Positions 8,322 to 16,707 of a stretch of 64,000 nucleotides of DNA are shown one piece after another (the stretch's first letter is position 1; every line of letters begins with the position of its first letter). The DNA lies in the NCBI GenBank assembly GCA_045542485.1, contig JAZQLC010000046.1, forward strand, positions 1 to 64,000, written 5' to 3'. The notes below the pieces were generated by a model that saw only the letters and a program-made list of their open reading frames with translations, was not told where the DNA came from and did no database searches. The position numbers and the translations under genes were made by a program. The stretch comes from SIG575 sp045542485 (GTDB taxonomy: Bacteria; Bacillota; Clostridia; Oscillospirales; Acutalibacteraceae).

Positions 8322-10799
8322 TTATACGAAATACCAAGCACAACCGATAAGGAAGAACCAGATGAGCCACTGGCAGAATGTGTAGTAAACTTCTACTTCA
8401 CATGATGCTGTGTATGTTGTACCGTCTTCCATTGTAACTGTTGCTGTGATTACAGCATCACCGCGATGGTGAGTTGTTACGTTACCGTCTTCATCTACTG
8501 TTGCAACTTTTTCATTTGATGATGTCCAAGTTACTGTGTAGGGAAGTTTTTCTGCATCTTCAGGAGATACGATAGCTGTAAGTGTGAAAGCAGGAGCTTT
8601 TCTTACATACTTAGTTCTTACGCTTGTCTGATCAAGTTTAACGCCGTCAACAGGAACAAGTCTGATTTCTGAATCGAGGATCTCACCACATACTGAGCAA
8701 AGGAGGTTCCACTGACCACGTACTGTGTCATCTTCTACCCATTCGTCTGCTTCTGTATGACCAAGTGCATCTACATAATCTGCTACATAGCTGTCACCAC
8801 ATACTGAACATGTGTATGTTGTGTAACCCTGTTCTGTACAGTCGGGTTCTGTTACAACTGCTTCATAGTCGTGACCGAGAGCATCGATTGTTGTTGTTTC
8901 ACGAGAAAGTTCTTCGCCACATACTGTACAATATACAACTGTGTCATATGAACCAGCGTTTACACAGTCAGCTTCTACTCTGTTTTCTTCAACTGCTTCG
9001 CCTTCTGTGTGACCGAGAGCGTCAATTGTTGTTGTTTCTCTTGAGAGCTCTTCGCCGCATACTGAACAGTATACTACTGTATCAAATGAGCCTTCGTTTA
9101 CACAGTCAGCTTCAACTCTGTTTTCTTCAACTGCTTCGCCTTCTGTATGGCCAAGTGCGGGAACTTCAGATGTCTCTCTTGAAAGTTCTTCGCCACATAC
9201 TGAGCAGTAGATAACTGCATCGCCTGAGCCGCCTTCTGTACATGTTGCGTCTGAAACGTTTTCATATACAACTTCGCCTTCTGTATGGCCAAGTGCTGCA
9301 ACTTCGTCTGCTACATAGCTATCGCCACATACTGAACATGTGTATGTTGTGAAACCAGCATTTACACAGTCAGGAGCTGTTACAACAGCTTCATAATTAT
9401 GGCCAAGTGCGTCTGTTGTGATTGTGTCTCTTGAGAGTTCTTCGCCACATACTGTACAGTAAACAACTTCGTCATATGAGCCTTCGTTTTCACAGTCAGC
9501 TGCTACTTCGTTTTCAACTACTGCTTCGCCTTCTGTATGGCCAAGTGCGTCTGTTGTGATTGTGTCTCTTGAAAGTTCTTCGCCGCATACTGAACAGTAA
9601 ACAACTTCGTCATATGAACCTTCGTTTTCACAGTCAGCTGCTACTTCGTTTTCTACTACTACTTCGCCTTGTGTATGGCCAAGTGCAGCAATAACTACAT
9701 CGCCTGCAAGCTGTAAAGCGTCTGCGTCTGCATATTTGAGACCGCATTCGCATTCATAGTAAGCTATGTTACCGTCTTCTGTACATGTGGGATCTACAGC
9801 TTCTTCTGCTGTAAGTTTGTCTGCTGTACAAACATGATCTACTACTTCGATAGAACCATAGTTGATCTGAACTCTGTCTTCAGGATAGATATCTGTGTTG
9901 ATATCCATAATTGTCCAGTCATATGCTGCAAGATCAAATTTAGTACTTACTGCTGCATCATCAGCAACCTTAACCTTGTATGTAAGAATTACATTCTTCT
10001 GTGCAAGGTTTGTAAGACCGTCTGTACCAACGCAAACAACGATTTTTGATGACTCTGTGAATGAACAGTCGTCTGATGCGCTGATTGTTGCTTTAAGTTC
10101 GGGATTAATAGCACCTGAGTTTTCTACATATTCGAGACCTTCGGGGAATGTAAGCTCAAACTGCCAACCTGCTGATTCAACAACATCTGTACATGTAACT
10201 AAAACTGTTACATCTACTTCTTCACCAGCTACTGCCTGATTCTTAGCAGGTACGAAATCGAAGATGATTTCGGGTTCGGGGGGAAGAACTGTAAGAGTTG
10301 TGTAGTTGATCTGAACTTTATCTTCGGGATAGATATCTGTGTTGATATCCATGATTGTCCAGTCATATGCTGCGATTTCAAATTTATCGCCTGTTTTTGC
10401 TGATTCGCCAACTTTTACCTGGAAAGTAAGAATTTTGTTTTTCTGGTCGAGGTTTACAAGACCATCTGTACCAACGCAAACAACGATTTTTGATGACTCC
10501 GTAAATGAGCAATCGTCTGAAGCAGCGATTGTTGCTTTAAGTTCAGGATTAATTGCACCTGAATTTGCAACATATTCTACGCCTTCGGGAAGAAGGAGTT
10601 CGAACTGCCAACCAGCTGATTCTACATTTTCAGCACCTGTAACTGATACTGTGATATCAACTACATCGCCGGGTCTTACGTCTGTTGTGCTTGCTTCGAA
10701 ATCAAACACAAGATCGTAATCATTTGTTGCCATAGCTGCAAGAGGGATAATACCAAGAAGCATTACAACACTCAGCGCTATTGCCAAGAATTTTTTCAT
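8322..10799 (-). CDS. Secreted surface protein: two cohesin-like modules, nine Cys-rich repeats, Big_2 domain, hydrophobic C-terminal tail
   Basis: An 825-residue protein. Residues 1-24 form a signal peptide. Two cohesin-like beta-sandwich modules (about 27-170 and 173-320) are close duplicates, sharing 'ESAGWQFEL' and 'AAYDWTIMDINTDIYPED'. Nine tandem repeats follow (about 321-716), in 46- and 38-residue forms, each ending 'ALGH' and carrying a CxxC pair (mostly 'CSVCGEELSR' or 'CSVCGDSYVA'). A Big_2 bacterial Ig-like domain (about 717-804) leads to the last 21 residues, rich in Trp and aliphatics ('CQWLIWFFLIGCAWYFV'). There is no LPXTG motif. I infer that the tail anchors the protein and the repeats may bind zinc. 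It is the last gene of locus A and its layout is mirrored at 53559-54539. The ATG follows AAAGGAGG. The exact function is unknown. Confidence 0.85.
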   Translation of the reverse strand: MKKFLAIALSVVMLLGIIPLAAMATNDYDLVFDFEASTTDVRPGDVVDITVSVTGAENVESAGWQFELLLPEGVEYVANSGAINPELKATIAASDDCSFTESSKIVVCVGTDGLVNLDQKNKILTFQVKVGESAKTGDKFEIAAYDWTIMDINTDIYPEDKVQINYTTLTVLPPEPEIIFDFVPAKNQAVAGEEVDVTVLVTCTDVVESAGWQFELTFPEGLEYVENSGAINPELKATISASDDCSFTESSKIVVCVGTDGLTNLAQKNVILTYKVKVADDAAVSTKFDLAAYDWTIMDINTDIYPEDRVQINYGSIEVVDHVCTADKLTAEEAVDPTCTEDGNIAYYECECGLKYADADALQLAGDVVIAALGHTQGEVVVENEVAADCENEGSYDEVVYCSVCGEELSRDTITTDALGHTEGEAVVENEVAADCENEGSYDEVVYCTVCGEELSRDTITTDALGHNYEAVVTAPDCVNAGFTTYTCSVCGDSYVADEVAALGHTEGEVVYENVSDATCTEGGSGDAVIYCSVCGEELSRETSEVPALGHTEGEAVEENRVEADCVNEGSFDTVVYCSVCGEELSRETTTIDALGHTEGEAVEENRVEADCVNAGSYDTVVYCTVCGEELSRETTTIDALGHDYEAVVTEPDCTEQGYTTYTCSVCGDSYVADYVDALGHTEADEWVEDDTVRGQWNLLCSVCGEILDSEIRLVPVDGVKLDQTSVRTKYVRKAPAFTLTAIVSPEDAEKLPYTVTWTSSNEKVATVDEDGNVTTHHRGDAVITATVTMEDGTTYTASCEVEVYYTFCQWLIWFFLIGCAWYFV
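8652..9838 (-). repeat. Nine tandem Cys-rich coding repeats in the 8322-10799 gene
   Basis: Units of about 138 or 114 nt encoding 'ALGHTEGEAVEENRVEADC' followed by 'VVYCSVCGEELSRETTTID', or a shorter 'ALGHDYEAVVTEPDC' form. Several adjacent units are almost identical at DNA level, so copy number may vary between strains. Confidence 0.85.
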
Positions 10800-10859
10800 G
10801 ATTTTTCCTCCTTTAAAATCGGACAGTTAAATATTAACAACCATCCGTATATATATTTC

Positions 10860-10880
10860 ACAGAATTGCATATATTCTGT
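10860..10880. promoter_or_regulatory. Inverted repeat upstream of the 8322-10799 gene
   Basis: Perfect 7-nt arms ACAGAAT and ATTCTGT separated by 7 nt, about 60-80 nt upstream of the ATG at 10799. It could be an operator or a weak hairpin; there is no U-tract. Confidence 0.35.
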
Positions 10881-10911
10881 TAAATATACTGAGTTGCTCG
10901 TAAACTCTTAT

Positions 10912-10941
10912 TGAAGACCCGGAAAAGTTTTCCGGATCTTC
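10912..10941 (-). terminator. Hairpin after the 10963-13866 gene
   Basis: Arms GAAGACCCGGAAAA and TTTTCCGGATCTTC pair apart from one G-U type position. The U-tail is poor on both strands, so this may be an RNA-stabilising or partial terminator between two locus A genes. Confidence 0.5.
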
Positions 10942-10962
10942 AATTACTTAAACTAGACCAAA

Positions 10963-13866
10963 TTACCAGAGAAGAGCTGTCTTCTTAACATGTTTGAGAG
11001 ATCTTGAATAGTCCTGAACATTGAGCTTATCGTTACCATCGATATCAGCACAATCAAATTCATAACCTTCAAGAAGAGCTGTCTTCTTAACATGTCTGAG
11101 AGTTCTTGAGTAGTCCTGAACATTGATTTTGCCGTCACCGTTGATGTCACCGATAAGGTGAATCTTGAGTTCCTCTTCAATTGCTTCGTCAACTACTTCA
11201 AGTGTATATTCACGAGTTGCGTGGCTGAGCTTAGAAACTCTTACTGTGTAAGTGCCTGCTTCTACGCCTTCAATTACAAAGTTCTGAGTGCCTACACCAG
11301 CAACTGTTGTTGAATACTTAACTTCACCGTCAACAAGAAGTTCGATTGTTGTAAGTTCATCGCCATTGTCAGTGCTTGTAGCAAATGACTGAACTGTGCC
11401 TGTGTATGCAACGCCTTCTTTAGCGATTGTCTCTGTTGCATAATTAATACCTGTTGAAACGAAAGCCAAAGGATCTTTTTCGTCTGCTGCAGGAGCAAAA
11501 CCGATTACGAAGTTACCAGCCTTATTATCTGTTGTTTTTGCCCAGTCAGTGCTGATGAAGATTGATTCTGTTGCATCTTCAACATCTGCAAGAGCTTTTA
11601 CCTGGAATGAAACAAATGTGTCATCCTTGGGCATTGCAAGTGAATAGTTGCTTACTGATGAATCAGGAGTACCTGTGATCCAAGCATATGCATACTTATT
11701 CTTTGCTTCTTCAGTGTTCCATGAAGCAGGTGCTGATGTCTTATCAAAACCTGTTGTTCTTATAGTACTACCTGACATTTTGTAAGAACCATTCATAAGA
11801 GCACTGTCTTCATTGAATGTAAGGTATGATGTGTCTTTTACGCCACCGCCTACGATTTCGAACTTAGTCTTATCGTACATAACGGGAAGCTGGAATGTAC
11901 CAATGTAGTAGTTAGAATCAAGTTTGATTGTAACTGTAATGATATCATCTTTTGTTACAGCTTTCTTGTTAAGAACAGTTGTAACTGTAACTGTTGCCTT
12001 AGAAGCGTCTCTTTCAAGACCTTTAAGAGCGTCTGCGAGTTCTTCTGCCCAACCGTCAACAATATTCTGCTGGGGAAGTTTCATATCGTCTGTGATCTTT
12101 GCAAGAACTGCATCGAGAGCATCGAGAGATTCGTCTGTGTAAGCTGTACGGTCGATAGCTGCTGCTTCTTCTCTGAGTGCGTTAAGAGCTGTGTAATCAG
12201 CAGGACCTGCACCGAGTGAAGGAATAACGAATGTTTCTCTTGAGAGTTCTTCGCCACATACTGAACAGTAAACTACCATATCGTATGAACCGTCTTCGTC
12301 CATTGTAGCTTCAATTCTGTTTTCCTCAACTGCTTCAGCCTCTGTATGACCGAGAGCTTCAACTACTTCCTGAGCTACGAGAACTTCGCCACAAACATCA
12401 CAATGTGAACCTTCTGTAAGACCTCTTTCTGTACATGTGGGAGCTTTTGCTTCATCTGTAACAGGTGTATGGCCGAGAGCATCGATTGTGATTGTTTTTC
12501 TTGAGAGTTCAACTGCGGGAGTACAGCATGTACAATAAACAACTACATCATATGAGCCATCGTTTACGCAGTCTGCTTCAACTCTGTTTTCTTCAACTTC
12601 TTCACCGGGTGTGTGACCGAGTGCGGGGATAGTCTCAGTTGTTCTTGAGAGTTCTTCGCCACATACTGTACAGTAAACTACCATATCATATGAGCCGTCT
12701 ACTGTCGGTGTTGCATCAACTCTGTTTTCCTCAACTGCTTCAGCCTCTGTATGACCGAGAGCATCAATTGTGATTGTTTTTCTTGAAAGTTCAACTGCGG
12801 GAGTACAGCATGTACAATAAACAACTACATCATATGAGCCGTCGTTTACGCAGTCTGCTTCAACTCTGTTTTCTACAACTTCTTCGCCGGGTGTGTGACC
12901 GAGAGCTTCGATTACAAATGATTCTCTTGAAAGCTCTTCGCCACATACTGTACAGTAAACTACCATATCATATGAGCCGTCTTCTGTTGCTGTTGCTTCA
13001 ACTCTGTTTTCTTCAACAGCTTCGCCTTTTGTATGGCCAAGTGCTGCAACTGTATTTGTTGTTCTTGACATTTCGTCGCCACAGATTGAACAGTAAACTA
13101 CTGTATCGTATGAACCTGCTGTTGTACAATCGGGATCAATATTGTTTTCTGTAACAGCATCACCTGCAACGTGAACACAACCCTCGAACTTAGCACCATC
13201 AACATTGATGGGAAGACCATAGAGTTTGCCGTTCACTGCTGAATCAGCGATTGTTGTTGTACCTTTACCAACATATGTAGCTGATCTTACATCGAATGCG
13301 GGAGTGTCAACACCCTCTGCAACAACGAATGTGGGATCAACCATAATTACGCCCTTACCATCTGTGGGAGCGTTGTCTTTAACCTTGAGTTTGAATGATA
13401 CAAGGTCTGTTGATTCTGCAAATGCTGCGTGTGCATTCACTGCGCCGAGGCTGGGAAGCCACACATAAGCAAATTTGAGAAGACCGAACTGTGCCTTCTG
13501 TTCTGCTGAATAAAGACCTGCGTACATTTCTTCCTGAGCCGCAGCTGAAAGCTGAGACTGTACTACGCCTGTTAATTCTGCAGTGTCATCTGCGAGGAGG
13601 TCTGTGAAAACCTCGTCTGCTGTTGAGCCGACAACTTCATAATATCCTTTATCATATGCCAACATAATCTGAAGAGCATGGACATTATAGTTGTTCTGAA
13701 GAGCTACTGTAACAGTAACCACATCGCCGGGCTGGGGCTTAGCATTATCTGTTTTAAGTGTAATAACAGCTTCTTCTGTTGTCCACACTGTTGCAGATAC
13801 TGCTACTGCAAATACGTTAACTACCATAAGTAACGCAAGTGCAATGCTAAGAACTTTTTTTGCCAT
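10963..13866 (-). CDS. Secreted protein with two cohesin-like modules, Cys-rich repeats and a C-terminal dockerin
   Basis: The 967-residue protein begins with a signal peptide (about 1-25). A cohesin-like module ('GDVVTVTVALQNNYNVHALQ', about 29-225) is followed by seven repeats of the 'ALGHTEGEAVEENRVEA' type (about 230-555). In three of them the first Cys is replaced ('VEATATED', 'VDATPTVD', 'IEATMDED'). A helical linker, a second cohesin-like module (about 620-800) and a small beta domain (about 815-895) follow. The last 66 residues are a dockerin: two calcium loops 'DINGDGKINVQD' and 'DIDGNDKLNVQD', each followed by an almost identical helix 'DYSRTLRHVKKTALL' or 'DYSRSLKHVKKTALL'. It sits between the other locus A genes and starts after TAGGAGGT. 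Role inferred: adaptor in an extracellular assembly. Confidence 0.85.
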   Translation of the reverse strand: MAKKVLSIALALLMVVNVFAVAVSATVWTTEEAVITLKTDNAKPQPGDVVTVTVALQNNYNVHALQIMLAYDKGYYEVVGSTADEVFTDLLADDTAELTGVVQSQLSAAAQEEMYAGLYSAEQKAQFGLLKFAYVWLPSLGAVNAHAAFAESTDLVSFKLKVKDNAPTDGKGVIMVDPTFVVAEGVDTPAFDVRSATYVGKGTTTIADSAVNGKLYGLPINVDGAKFEGCVHVAGDAVTENNIDPDCTTAGSYDTVVYCSICGDEMSRTTNTVAALGHTKGEAVEENRVEATATEDGSYDMVVYCTVCGEELSRESFVIEALGHTPGEEVVENRVEADCVNDGSYDVVVYCTCCTPAVELSRKTITIDALGHTEAEAVEENRVDATPTVDGSYDMVVYCTVCGEELSRTTETIPALGHTPGEEVEENRVEADCVNDGSYDVVVYCTCCTPAVELSRKTITIDALGHTPVTDEAKAPTCTERGLTEGSHCDVCGEVLVAQEVVEALGHTEAEAVEENRIEATMDEDGSYDMVVYCSVCGEELSRETFVIPSLGAGPADYTALNALREEAAAIDRTAYTDESLDALDAVLAKITDDMKLPQQNIVDGWAEELADALKGLERDASKATVTVTTVLNKKAVTKDDIITVTIKLDSNYYIGTFQLPVMYDKTKFEIVGGGVKDTSYLTFNEDSALMNGSYKMSGSTIRTTGFDKTSAPASWNTEEAKNKYAYAWITGTPDSSVSNYSLAMPKDDTFVSFQVKALADVEDATESIFISTDWAKTTDNKAGNFVIGFAPAADEKDPLAFVSTGINYATETIAKEGVAYTGTVQSFATSTDNGDELTTIELLVDGEVKYSTTVAGVGTQNFVIEGVEAGTYTVRVSKLSHATREYTLEVVDEAIEEELKIHLIGDINGDGKINVQDYSRTLRHVKKTALLEGYEFDCADIDGNDKLNVQDYSRSLKHVKKTALLW
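12210..13180 (-). repeat. Seven tandem Cys-rich coding repeats in the 10963-13866 gene
   Basis: The same repeat family as in the 8322-10799 gene. Segments at about 12472-12622 and 12753-12902 are nearly identical over about 150 nt; both encode the variant 'CTCCTPAVELSRKTITID'. Confidence 0.85.
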
Positions 13867-13948
13867 TTTTGTTTACCTCCTAATGGTAAATTTGGTATTA
13901 ATATAATACTTTATATTTTAATCCGCTTACGCGAAAAACACCACTGAA

Positions 13949-15007
13949 TCAATAATCTGAATATACGCCCTGACTCTGATCAATTGAGCCTTCAAAAATC
14001 AGGTAAGCATCAAGAGCGATTTTATCAGAAACATTAACTTCACCGTCACCCGTAATCTCTGCTGCGAGTTTCTGGTCATCGTCAAATGTGTTTTCATAGA
14101 ATTCTGAAAGGTCATATAATATGTAATCTGTCTGGTCAACGAAAGCGTCGCCGTTCACATCACCTGCTATAATAACCGTATAGGTTTCAATAACTTCGCC
14201 TCTGAGTCGCAGCTCAACCGTTGTTCCTGTGCCCATTCTGTTATCCCTTGAAGGGTAAACAACCATTTCGCCGGGCAGGTTGGCAACAAGGTAATCGTTA
14301 AGGTTATCAGTAACGCCGGGATTGATTCCCCTGATAATACCGTTCTCTCTGTCAATTACTGTACCTGAACCCTCAACAGCCAAAAGCTCGGGAGCCGGGT
14401 TTGAAACCTGAGCGTTTGTGAAACTGAACTGGAGCGTTTCGCAGAAAACAATATCGTCAAAGGTGATTTCACCATCAACATCAATTAACATCTGTCTGTA
14501 AAACAGAGTTGAGTTTTCAGGAATAAGAATGTCACCCTTTGAATTCATCGGAACGTCATCTTTAATCTTAAGCTGGAAAGTGAAACAATCCATTCCTTCA
14601 GGCTTATTATATATTCTCCAGCCCTGCAATGTGGATCCTGTCCACTGAAGAAGAACGGAACCATAATTTTCTGATGTGTAGTCACTTGTAAATGAATTCG
14701 CGGAGTTAACTGATGCCTCCGGTACATTGCCGCCCAGAGCAAGGAGTTCATCCGTTGCCGTTACAGAGCCTTCAACAAGTTCAAAATAGTCGCTGGAAAA
14801 AAGCACCGGCCAACGCATTGTCGTGGAATTGTAGTTTGTAGCTACATTAACCGTCACCGTAACAATGTCTCCGGCCACTGCTATATCATTATCTGTTTTA
14901 ATAGTTACTGCTGCGTACTCTCCTTCCGCAGATGATGTGATAGCAAACATGCCCAAAAGCATCACTGCAGCGAGAAGAAGGGACAACAGCTTCTTGAATT
15001 TTTTCAT
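13949..15007 (-). CDS. Secreted protein with cohesin-like module and dockerin-like C-terminus
   Basis: A 352-residue secreted protein and the first gene of locus A. Signal peptide about 1-28 ('MKKFKKLLSLLLAAVML'). The cohesin-like module is about 29-205 ('AVAGDIVTVTVNVATNYNS'). A linker module about 215-265 with 'VIDRENGIIRGINPG' and 'GTGTTVELRLRGEVIETYTV' runs straight into 'IAGDVNGDAFVDQTD', the first dockerin loop. The second loop, 'EITGDGEVNVSD', lacks the starting Asp. The same linker and dockerin order occurs in 54553-55668. It has its own promoter, divergent from the BMP lipoprotein gene. The ligand is unknown. Confidence 0.8.
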   Translation of the reverse strand: MKKFKKLLSLLLAAVMLLGMFAITSSAEGEYAAVTIKTDNDIAVAGDIVTVTVNVATNYNSTTMRWPVLFSSDYFELVEGSVTATDELLALGGNVPEASVNSANSFTSDYTSENYGSVLLQWTGSTLQGWRIYNKPEGMDCFTFQLKIKDDVPMNSKGDILIPENSTLFYRQMLIDVDGEITFDDIVFCETLQFSFTNAQVSNPAPELLAVEGSGTVIDRENGIIRGINPGVTDNLNDYLVANLPGEMVVYPSRDNRMGTGTTVELRLRGEVIETYTVIIAGDVNGDAFVDQTDYILYDLSEFYENTFDDDQKLAAEITGDGEVNVSDKIALDAYLIFEGSIDQSQGVYSDY

Positions 15008-15052
15008 TCAGATGCAGACCTTTCTCTCAAAAATGCAGATAATTACACTCTT

Positions 15053-15082
15053 ATAGTATTCTACAATGGGATTTTACCACAA
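15053..15082 (-). promoter_or_regulatory. Likely promoter for locus A (13949-15007)
   Basis: Minus strand TTGTGG (15077-15082), 18-nt spacer, TACTAT (15053-15058). Confidence 0.5.
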
Positions 15083-15218
15083 AGAACAAAAGTTGTAAAT
15101 AGGTTTTCGTGAATTTTATATTAAAATTTATTAATTTTGTTTATTTTGTAAAGTGTTTTATGTGAAATTAGTCAAAACTCTACAAAAGCCTATCTGCAAC
15201 AAAAATTATAAAAATCTA

Positions 15219-15247
15219 TTGCAATATCTTGAAAATTAATATATACT
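15219..15247 (+). promoter_or_regulatory. Likely promoter for the 15309-16142 lipoprotein
   Basis: TTGCAA (15219-15224), 17-nt spacer, TATACT (15242-15247), about 60 nt before the ATG. Confidence 0.55.
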
Positions 15248-15308
15248 ATTATTATTACGTGCGCACACTATATTAAACACGCGCACAAAAAACGGAGGTA
15301 ATGCTCTT

Positions 15309-16142
15309 ATGAAAAAATTCAAAAAACTCATTTCTATCCTTATGGCAGCACTTATGTTGTTTGCACTTTCATCCTGTGACCTTATTGAGGACGCTCCCAT
15401 AACACCCGCACTCAACGGTGTTGAAGCAGGTGACATCCGTATTGGTATCCTCTATGCAGATGACTATGAAAGAGAAGACACAGCTTCTTTTGTTCAGAGT
15501 CAGGCTATCGGCACAATGAACGGTACATACGGCATCGCAGGTACTATCCCTAAGAACAAAGTTCCCACAGACAATCCTCAGAAAATCAGAGACCAGATTG
15601 TTTCCTGCGTAAAGGAAAGCGGTTGTAACGTTGTTCTCTCAACTGACCCTGCGTTCACATCTTATCTTTATGAGTTCGCAAACAACAAGGATTATAAAGA
15701 AATCATCTTTATCTGCCTTGACAACACAAAGGAATATGAAGCAAAAGAAAACTTCCACTGCTTCTATCCCGACTATGCAAAAGCATATAAACTTGCAGGT
15801 ATCGCCGCTGCTTCAAAATTAGGTGCAACAAACATTCCTCTCACAGAAGAAAATGCTGAATATGTTGCAGCTTTCGCAGAAGGTGTTAAATCAGTTGCTC
15901 CCAAGGCTAAAGTTATCAACGGCGAGGGAATCGACACATACGGCACAATCGTTACTAACTGGCACGTATATTACATCACTCTCGTCGAAAACATCACTCT
16001 CGGCAACTTCTCAGAAATGGGCGACTACTATGCAGGTCCCGAAACAGGTTTCTGTGATTTTGTAGCTGCTGAAGATTATGTAACAGATGAAGGCGAAGCA
16101 AAGATGTCAGAAGCAAGACTCGCTTTCTGCGAAACAAAATAA
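15309..16142 (+). CDS. BMP-family substrate-binding lipoprotein, apparently lacking a central segment
   Basis: A 277-residue lipoprotein with lipobox 'LSSC' at about residue 23. The mature part resembles BMP-type (Med/PnrA-like) nucleoside-binding lipoproteins: 'IRIGILYADD' at the first strand, 'FICLDNTKE', then 'CFYPDYAKAYKLAGIAAA', the family's YxAGylAG-like region. Family members are usually 330-380 residues. Here 'APKAKVINGEGIDTYGTIV' seems to join the first lobe directly to the late-lobe region 'NWHVYYITLVENITLGNF', skipping roughly 70 residues that normally hold the GADVI-type strand. No ABC permease or ATPase gene is adjacent, so it is an orphan binding protein here. A strong terminator follows. 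Family call is moderately sure; ligand unknown. Confidence 0.7.
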   Translation: MKKFKKLISILMAALMLFALSSCDLIEDAPITPALNGVEAGDIRIGILYADDYEREDTASFVQSQAIGTMNGTYGIAGTIPKNKVPTDNPQKIRDQIVSCVKESGCNVVLSTDPAFTSYLYEFANNKDYKEIIFICLDNTKEYEAKENFHCFYPDYAKAYKLAGIAAASKLGATNIPLTEENAEYVAAFAEGVKSVAPKAKVINGEGIDTYGTIVTNWHVYYITLVENITLGNFSEMGDYYAGPETGFCDFVAAEDYVTDEGEAKMSEARLAFCETK

Positions 16143-16160
16143 TCAGTCACTGAAAACATC

Positions 16161-16197
16161 AAGACTCGTAAGATTCCGTATCTTACGAGTCTTTTTT
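16161..16197 (+). terminator. Intrinsic terminator of the BMP lipoprotein gene
   Basis: Perfect arms AAGACTCGTAAGAT / ATCTTACGAGTCTT followed by TTTTT. Confidence 0.9.
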
Positions 16198-16216
16198 AAA
16201 TAAAACCAAACTTATA

Positions 16217-16546
16217 TTATTTTTCAGAAGATTTCAAGCAAATATCAACGACCTCATTGATTAAATCTAAATGTCTTTCTGACAATTGCGATATTTTTTC
16301 AGCTACAAGATCGCTTTTCATATCAGATTTTTTTCCTGTTAAAATATAATCTGTGCTGACATTTAGTATCGAACTTATTTTCACAAGATTTTCCGGTCGT
16401 ATTGCCTTTTTGCCCAATTCAAGGTTTGAGATCATTTGAATCGACACATTCATTTTCTCAGCAACTTCTTCCTGAGTAAGCTTCAAACCTCTGCGTCTTA
16501 TATAAATACGCTCACCTATTTCCTTTAAAAGTTTTTCATCTTTCAA
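16217..16546 (-). CDS. XRE-family helix-turn-helix regulator
   Basis: A regulator of about 109 residues with an N-terminal XRE/Cro HTH: 'RIYIRRRGLKLTQEEVAEKM' and then 'SIQMISNLELGKKAI'. The C-terminal tail is probably for dimerisation. I chose the TTG at 16546 because AAGGAG (16556-16561) lies 9 nt upstream; an ATG at 16606 would add 20 hydrophobic residues that look like translated leader. It is divergent from the TM2 gene at 16708, whose promoter spacer holds a perfect palindrome. Repression of that gene, and perhaps of itself, by this protein is a natural inference. Confidence 0.85.
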   Translation of the reverse strand: MKDEKLLKEIGERIYIRRRGLKLTQEEVAEKMNVSIQMISNLELGKKAIRPENLVKISSILNVSTDYILTGKKSDMKSDLVAEKISQLSERHLDLINEVVDICLKSSEK

Positions 16547-16633
16547 TGTGCCTAACTCCTTATAAATATCACCTATGGTTATAATTATACTTATAATAAT
16601 CAGCAATAAAATAATCTATGAATTAAATTTTTA

Positions 16634-16669
16634 TTGACAAAATACATCTATAGATGTATAATGTGCACA
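16634..16669 (+). promoter_or_regulatory. Consensus promoter with embedded 18-nt palindromic operator
   Basis: TTGACA (16634-16639), 17-nt spacer and TATAAT (16657-16662) form a consensus sigma-A promoter for the TM2 gene. The perfect palindrome ATACATCTATAGATGTAT (16642-16659) fills the spacer and enters the -10 box. A second palindrome, ATGTGCACAT (16661-16670), lies at the expected start site. A repressor bound here would block RNA polymerase directly. Confidence 0.8.
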
Positions 16670-16707
16670 TCCGAAAAAAAAATTATCAAAAATAGGAGGA
16701 AATAACT

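Larger units (their letters stand above)
15008..15308. other. Divergent AT-rich intergenic region
   Basis: About 300 nt separate the divergent 13949-15007 and 15309-16142 genes. It holds one promoter for each direction (listed separately) and a short inverted repeat GTGCGC...GCGCAC at about 15259-15286 in the leader of the lipoprotein gene. I see no RNA gene or coding sequence in it. Confidence 0.7.

Noticed and set aside
8765..9214. Plus-strand ORF rich in Leu, His and Arg opposite the 8322-10799 gene, and a similar one at 12774-13154
   Set aside because: They are antisense shadows of the Cys-rich repeats; the low-complexity Leu/Arg pattern follows from the repeat codons, and no ribosome-binding site or promoter supports them.
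8652..13180. Tandem repeats that could be mistaken for a CRISPR array
   Set aside because: Units are 114-138 nt, contiguous, in frame and coding; there are no short repeats with unique spacers and no cas genes.
8322..15007. Locus A as a classical cellulosome scaffold
   Set aside because: The modules are only cohesin-like, there are at most two per protein, no carbohydrate-binding module or dockerin-bearing plant-polysaccharide hydrolase was found, and the repeats are not cellulosomal.
15259..15286. Inverted repeat GTGCGC...GCGCAC as a riboswitch or terminator
   Set aside because: The stem is only 6 bp with a long AT-rich loop and no U-tract; I keep it only as a note on the intergenic region.
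13949..16142. Near-identical signal peptides of the divergent 13949-15007 and 15309-16142 genes ('MKKFKKL') as a sign of duplication
   Set aside because: Signal peptides of this form are common across unrelated secreted proteins here, and the mature proteins are unrelated.
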